From assembly GCA_002380675.1 (NCBI GenBank), contig DFWB01000071.1, forward strand, positions 1 to 11,310: a DNA stretch of 11,310 bases. Reading direction: 5' to 3'. The notes under the pieces were generated by a model. The model searched no databases. It worked only from the letters and a program-made list of their open reading frames with translations, and had not been told where the DNA came from. The position numbers were made by a program, and so were the translations under genes. Each line of letters begins with the position of its first letter. Position 1 is the stretch's first letter. Positions 7,023 through 11,310 of the stretch are shown here, one piece after another. This DNA is from Akkermansiaceae bacterium UBA4145 (GTDB taxonomy: Bacteria; Verrucomicrobiota; Verrucomicrobiia; Verrucomicrobiales; Akkermansiaceae).

Positions 7023-8411
7023 CTATCCCAGAAGCTCCTCGATCACCTCGCCTCCAAACTGGCTCAATTGCTTGAAGCGCCCGGCATGGTAGTAGGTCAG
7101 ACGATTGTCATCGAGACCGAGAAGGTGAAGAAGAGTGACGTGGACATCCCGGATATGATGCACGCACTCAACTGCCTCCCCTCCCAGTTCATCGGTCGCG
7201 CCAACCGTGGCGCCAGCTCGGGTTCCCCCACCCGCAAACCACATTGCCATCGCCTTGGCATTATGATCACGTCCGTAGGACTTTCCACCCCGCATTCCGT
7301 TATCAGGAGTCCTGCCGAATTCTCCGCAGAAAAACACGAGGGTATCCTTCAGCATATCCCGCTGCTTGAGATCCTTGAGGAGAGCCGCGATCGGCTGGTC
7401 TACTGACCGGATCAGTGATCCATGGGCCCGTTCAATGTAGTCGTGACTGTCCCAGTTACCGGCATACGCCTGAACAAAGCGCACTCCACTTTCCACCAGA
7501 CGGCGCGCAAGAAGACATTTGCGCCCAAAGGCATCCGTATGCGGGTTCCCGATTCCATACATTTCCCGAGTCCCTGCGGTCTCCCCCTTCAGGTCAAGAA
7601 TACCGGGAACCTCGGCCTGCATCCGATAGGCAAGTTCGTAGGACGCCATCCGGGCCTCGAGTTCACCGGTTTCCTCCCGAGTCTCTTGATGCTTCGCATT
7701 GAGCTTGGCGAGCAGGTCGAGGTTGGCTCGCTGCCGCTGCCTCGTCACTCCCTCCGGCGGACTCAAATCGAGAATGGGGCTTCCCTCTGGCCTTAAAGGC
7801 GTTCCCTGAAAATCGGCCGGCAGAAAACCATTGGACCAGTTCGAGCCCCCACCCTGCGGGTAACTATTACGAGGCAGGACCACGAACCCGGGCAGATTCT
7901 GATTCGGGGACCCAAGGCCATAAGTCACCCATGATCCCAGCGCCGGGTCTCCCCCAAAACGGTTGCCTGTGTTGACATGATAGCAGGCAGTCGGGTGATT
8001 CACCGATTCTACCTGGGCTCCCCGGAAGAAGCACATGTCATCCACCATCTCCTGAAGGTGGCTCCATTCCGTCGTGATATCCGCTCCACTCTGGCCCGCT
8101 TTCACAAACTCGAAGGGGCTTTGCACGAAATAGCGCTTCCCCGAGGACATCGCGCTTTCCCGTTCCCCCTGCCGGTTGAAAACTTGGAGATGCCGCTTCG
8201 CCAGCTCCGGCTTGGGATCGAAAGTGTCAATGTGCGAGGGCCCCCCTTCCATCATGAGGAAGATGCAGCGCTTCGCCCTCGCGGGCAGGTGGCCCTTTCG
8301 CGGTTTAAGCCCCGCTTCCTCCGCCTGCAGGAGGGAAGTCAGCGCCAGCGAACCCACACTGGACCCAAGTCCATAAAGAAAATCACGACGCGGAAGGGAA
8401 AATTGATTCAT
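7023..8411 (-). CDS. Tat-exported DUF1501 protein (alkaline-phosphatase/sulfatase-like fold)
   Basis: The 462-residue protein is full length for the family. A twin-arginine signal sits at the N-terminus (P7-R8-R9-D10-F11, then a Gly/Ser/Leu core to about residue 30), so it should be exported folded. Family landmarks are FLMMEGGPSHIDTFDPKP (51-68), HPTACYH (139-145), ALGSWVTYGLGS (157-168), the WDSH motif (320-323), CGEFGRTP (362-369), GRDH (380-383), DVHVTLLHLLGLD (422-434) and the LTYYHAGR ending (438-445). These Asp, His and Glu positions resemble metal ligands of the alkaline-phosphatase superfamily, but an active-site Ser/Cys nucleophile is not clearly placed and the reaction is unknown. 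Only 25 bases separate it from the upstream PSCyt1-DUF1549-DUF1553 gene, the standard pairing in PVC genomes, so the two form one transcription unit. No Shine-Dalgarno is evident before ATG 8411. Confidence 0.93.
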   Translation of the reverse strand: MNQFSLPRRDFLYGLGSSVGSLALTSLLQAEEAGLKPRKGHLPARAKRCIFLMMEGGPSHIDTFDPKPELAKRHLQVFNRQGERESAMSSGKRYFVQSPFEFVKAGQSGADITTEWSHLQEMVDDMCFFRGAQVESVNHPTACYHVNTGNRFGGDPALGSWVTYGLGSPNQNLPGFVVLPRNSYPQGGGSNWSNGFLPADFQGTPLRPEGSPILDLSPPEGVTRQRQRANLDLLAKLNAKHQETREETGELEARMASYELAYRMQAEVPGILDLKGETAGTREMYGIGNPHTDAFGRKCLLARRLVESGVRFVQAYAGNWDSHDYIERAHGSLIRSVDQPIAALLKDLKQRDMLKDTLVFFCGEFGRTPDNGMRGGKSYGRDHNAKAMAMWFAGGGTRAGATVGATDELGGEAVECVHHIRDVHVTLLHLLGLDDNRLTYYHAGRFKQLSQFGGEVIEELLG

Positions 8412-8436
8412 GGTCAGTTCAAAGACAGGTTACCGG

Positions 8437-11148
8437 CTAGTCCAGATAGGCGAATTCATTGAGGTTGAAGATGACCAGACAAACCTGTGCCAGTCCGCGG
8501 GTCCGGGCATCAATGTCGCTTCTCTGCAGGTCCGGAACATAAGCCTCGTAAGCGGGAAGATGCTCCCAGAACTCATAGGGCCGGCCAGTCTTCTCGGCCA
8601 TCACCGTGCGCTTGATCTTCTCCGGAAAGGTCAGAGGCTCGTAGACCCTCCCCTCCTCTTCCTCCACCGCAGCCTTCCAGTGAACAAGGCAGTCCGCAAT
8701 CTCCCCGTCCGAGGCAGTCCGTCCGAGGGCCAGTTTAAAGGCGCGCCCCAGTATCGCCCGGTCGCTCCCGGCTTCCCCAAGGAGACGGGCCGCAAAAGCC
8801 ATAGCCCGTTCATGTACTTCCTCTGCATTAAACAGCGTCAGGGCCTGCGGCGCGACCATCGAGGTTTCCCGCAACTCGCAAGACTGATCTGGTCCTGGCT
8901 GGTTGAAGGTCTCAAGAAAGGGGTCACGCAGCCCTCGCATTTTCTCTGCATAAAGACTCCGACGATTGCGTTGCCGCGGCAGCGGATCGGGCTCATAGAC
9001 TGAGGCCGTGCCTCCCATGATCTGACGCGGTTGGAAAGCCACCTCGCGGTTAATGTCTGGCCGTGAGGGGATTCCCCCAACCTGCCGGTTGAGCTCCCCA
9101 CTGACTGCAAGCATCGCGTCGCGTAATTCTTCAGCAGTCAACCGGCGAGGAAGCCCCACCGCATACAGCTCACGCTTGAGATCTTTCGCATTGAGCTGCG
9201 CAGAATCGGGATGACGACTGCTTCGCCGATAGGCTGCCGAGCTGACAAGCAATTCATTGAGCCTCTTTACCGACCAACCCTGTTCCATGAACCACTCTGC
9301 AAGGTAGTCAAGAAGCTCCGGATGAGTCGGGAGGGATCCACTCCCCCCGAAGTTGCTTGGGTTACCTGCGATCCCCCGGCCGAAATGCCAGCTCCACACC
9401 CGGTTGACCATCACTCGGGCGGCGAGGGGATTCTTTTTATCCACAATCCATTCCGCGAGCGCCAGACGCCGCTTGCCCCGGCCCTTCGGAAAATTCGGAG
9501 TGGCCATCTCTCCCAGGGTCACCGCTGCACTCAGCGGCCCGGGCGTTACCGAAGCTCCCCTCGAATAGACATCTCCCCCGGTGAGGATGCTGTCCTTTTC
9601 CATCAACCCCTTCCCCCAGGGATCGCCCGGCATCATGATCCGTGAGCTGACATTCCTTCGTTCGATCGTCTTCCCGTTGTGCACCGCCAGAGCGATTGGC
9701 TTCGTACGATCAAATTCCCACTGATGCCGGGAAATATTCTTCGCCATGCGAGCGAGGGAAGCCTCATCCCCGGGGTCCAATCCATTGTCCCCTGTCTTTG
9801 CCTCACCTTTCTCCTCTTTCCGGTTGTTCCGTACCGTCTCCTCCAGTTCCTTTCGTTGGCCCTGGTAGTAAGCAACCTTCTCTCTCGCCCATTGATCGGC
9901 CTGCACAAAACCGGTCCGGTTTTCGCCCCTCAGGAAGGGAGCCTCACGGTCCGCGAACTGAGTGGTCGAGAACACCGACAGCATCCGGTAGTAATCCCGT
10001 GTCGGAATCGGGTCGAATTTGTGGTCATGGCACCGAGCACACTGGAGGGCGTGGGCGAGGAAAGTCTGCCCCACCGAATCGGTCACGTCATCTAACCATT
10101 GCTGCCGGGTGACCCGGAATACGCTCATTCCGGTCTGCTCCCATGGACCCATTCGGAGGAATCCCGTCGCCACCAGATTCTCTGCATTACTCTCATCGAT
10201 TTCATCACCCGCGATCTGCTCCCGGACAAACTGGTCGTAGGGCTTGTCGGAATTAAAGGCCCTCACCACGTAATCCCGGTAACGCCACGCGTTGGGCCGG
10301 GTGTAGTCATTGGCAAATCCTGCCGAGTCCGCATAGCGGGCCACATCCAGCCAATGGCGCCCGAACTGCTCTCCGTAATGGGGGCTGGCCATAAGTCCTC
10401 CGGCGTAGGTCCGCACCGCGGCCTCCGGATTCTTCCCAAACTCCTCCTCAAACTTCTGAACCTGGCCGGGCGTAGGAGGCAGCCCGGTCAGCCCGAAAGT
10501 CATCCGCCGAACCAGTTCTCCCGAACCCGCCGTCGGGGCCGGTTTCAGACCAGCCTCCTCCAGCCTGCGATCAACAAACCAATCCACGGGGTGTATTCCC
10601 TCCGGGACCTTCTCCACCTCGAGAGGGCGATAGGCCCAGAGTTTCTCCGGCTCATACCGACGATTCGTCCAGTCTTCCCCCAGACCGCCCGAGGTCTCCA
10701 CGATTTCCCCCGCTGCAAAGCGATCTCTCAGCTCTCGGATACGCCCGGCATCCAGCCATGGCGCTCCGGCATTGATCCAGTCCCGAATATGGTCTTGCTG
10801 CTCACTGGTTAACCGATCCGCTTCCTTCGGCGGCATCTCGTAATCCTCATTCTCCCAGGTGGTCGCAATATGAAAAAGACTCTCCGCTGCATTTCCAGGA
10901 ATCAAAACCACTCCGCTATCTCCCCCTTTAAGAAGCAACTCCCGGCTTGTCATCTCGAGACCACCTTTCAACTTTTTTCCCTCTCCCCGGCTGTGACAGG
11001 CAATGCACTTCTCCGCAATAATCTCCCGTACGTGCAACGCGAACAAAACCTCTCCCGGGACAGGATCATCAGCCGCGCATAGCTGAATATTCCCTAGCAC
11101 AAGAACTGCAAAAGCGCACCAAGGCACTCTGAGGATGGGATGGGGCAT
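8437..11148 (-). CDS. Exported PSCyt1-DUF1549-DUF1553 (PSD1) cytochrome-type protein
   Basis: The 903-residue protein begins with a signal peptide (core about 8-20, likely cleaved near LCAA, 23-26). The first heme domain (PSCyt1, about 40-133) has C48-I-A-C51-H52 and a likely axial Met in YEMPP (M105). The DUF1549 domain (about 185-395) includes RRMTFGLTGLPPTP, HWLDVARYADS, and a second C370-A-R-C373-H374 followed by DHKFDPIPTRDYY. A charged, helix-prone region (about 420-475) leads to DUF1553 (about 558-900), which carries LAEWIVDKKNPLAARVMVNR (563-582), NFGGSGSLPTHPELLDYLA (599-617), LTAEELRDAML (670-680) and NLNEFAYLD at the C-terminus. Both heme motifs are intact and the length is normal. 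The start is secure because an in-frame TAG lies 18 bases upstream of ATG 11148. The family is abundant in Planctomycetota and Verrucomicrobiota. An electron-transfer role is inferred from the hemes, and its partner is probably the co-transcribed DUF1501 protein. Confidence 0.93.
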   Translation of the reverse strand: MPHPILRVPWCAFAVLVLGNIQLCAADDPVPGEVLFALHVREIIAEKCIACHSRGEGKKLKGGLEMTSRELLLKGGDSGVVLIPGNAAESLFHIATTWENEDYEMPPKEADRLTSEQQDHIRDWINAGAPWLDAGRIRELRDRFAAGEIVETSGGLGEDWTNRRYEPEKLWAYRPLEVEKVPEGIHPVDWFVDRRLEEAGLKPAPTAGSGELVRRMTFGLTGLPPTPGQVQKFEEEFGKNPEAAVRTYAGGLMASPHYGEQFGRHWLDVARYADSAGFANDYTRPNAWRYRDYVVRAFNSDKPYDQFVREQIAGDEIDESNAENLVATGFLRMGPWEQTGMSVFRVTRQQWLDDVTDSVGQTFLAHALQCARCHDHKFDPIPTRDYYRMLSVFSTTQFADREAPFLRGENRTGFVQADQWAREKVAYYQGQRKELEETVRNNRKEEKGEAKTGDNGLDPGDEASLARMAKNISRHQWEFDRTKPIALAVHNGKTIERRNVSSRIMMPGDPWGKGLMEKDSILTGGDVYSRGASVTPGPLSAAVTLGEMATPNFPKGRGKRRLALAEWIVDKKNPLAARVMVNRVWSWHFGRGIAGNPSNFGGSGSLPTHPELLDYLAEWFMEQGWSVKRLNELLVSSAAYRRSSRHPDSAQLNAKDLKRELYAVGLPRRLTAEELRDAMLAVSGELNRQVGGIPSRPDINREVAFQPRQIMGGTASVYEPDPLPRQRNRRSLYAEKMRGLRDPFLETFNQPGPDQSCELRETSMVAPQALTLFNAEEVHERAMAFAARLLGEAGSDRAILGRAFKLALGRTASDGEIADCLVHWKAAVEEEEGRVYEPLTFPEKIKRTVMAEKTGRPYEFWEHLPAYEAYVPDLQRSDIDARTRGLAQVCLVIFNLNEFAYLD

Positions 11149-11193
11149 CGACTGGCCCAGCTTCTAATACAGACAGAATCTTTCAATTCCTCA

Positions 11194-11310
11194 TTACACC
11201 GTCGGACTAAATTCCGAGGAAAGTGTGTAGAGACCCCAATTCTCGTCTCCCTTGTGAATTCGCTCTATCCGTCCCATGCGGTTTGCGCATTTCGATGCAC
11301 CAAGCGGAAA
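11194..11310 (-). CDS. Possible C-terminal fragment of an upstream gene (cut by the window edge)
   Basis: On the - strand one frame is open from the window edge to TAA at 11194-11196, giving 38 residues that include RMGRIERIHKGDENWGLYTL. The composition looks protein-like, but another frame is also open here for 33 codons, so this is not decisive. If real, its stop lies 45 bases before the start of the PSCyt1-DUF1549-DUF1553 gene, and the two could share a transcript. I do not recognise a family. Confidence 0.3.
   Translation of the reverse strand, partial: FPLGASKCANRMGRIERIHKGDENWGLYTLSSEFSPTV

Noticed and set aside
11149..11193. Sigma-70 promoter from TTGAAA and TATTAG before the PSD1-type gene (- strand)
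   Set aside because: The two hexamers are only 11 bases apart, far from the required ~17, and no other pair fits.

Overview
The window most likely comes from a member of the PVC group, probably Verrucomicrobiota and less likely Planctomycetota. The evidence is the set of protein families: a PSCyt1/DUF1549/DUF1553 'Planctomycete cytochrome' protein paired with a Tat-exported DUF1501 protein, a large NPCBM / beta-propeller / HEAT / cytochrome c protein of the Pirellula/Verrucomicrobium type, an exported ThuA-like protein, and a membrane-anchored VWA protein with a Gly-rich FFG linker before its MIDAS motif. Most of the window is GC-rich, but the first ~500 bases are visibly AT-richer. I see no mobile element, CRISPR array, tRNA or rRNA gene.

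Left part (1-2588): two tandem small membrane proteins of the DoxX-like type on the + strand. The first is cut by the window edge; the second starts one base after its stop codon. A - strand lipoprotein with a DUF2927-type domain (554-1381) converges on them. Divergent from it is a + strand VWA protein (1539-2588) with one N-terminal membrane helix and a complete MIDAS. The gap between these two genes may hold a 42-codon ORF and a short inverted repeat.

Right part (2633-11148): four consecutive - strand genes, all predicted to be exported. In order of transcription they are the PSCyt1-DUF1549-DUF1553 protein (8437-11148), the DUF1501 protein (7023-8411, 25 bp later), a 221-bp gap with a hairpin just after the DUF1501 stop and further stem-loops, the ThuA-like protein (5863-6801), and the 1044-aa NPCBM/propeller/HEAT/cytochrome c protein (2633-5767). 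The first two form a tight pair and are probably co-transcribed. The last two are ~95 bp apart and probably form a second unit. Together they encode three CxxCH heme sites, a carbohydrate-binding-type module, an alkaline-phosphatase-fold protein and a ThuA fold. This would suit an extracytoplasmic redox system acting on a sugar or glycan, but the substrate is not visible and the function is inferred. At the right edge an open - strand frame (11194-11310) may be the end of another gene.
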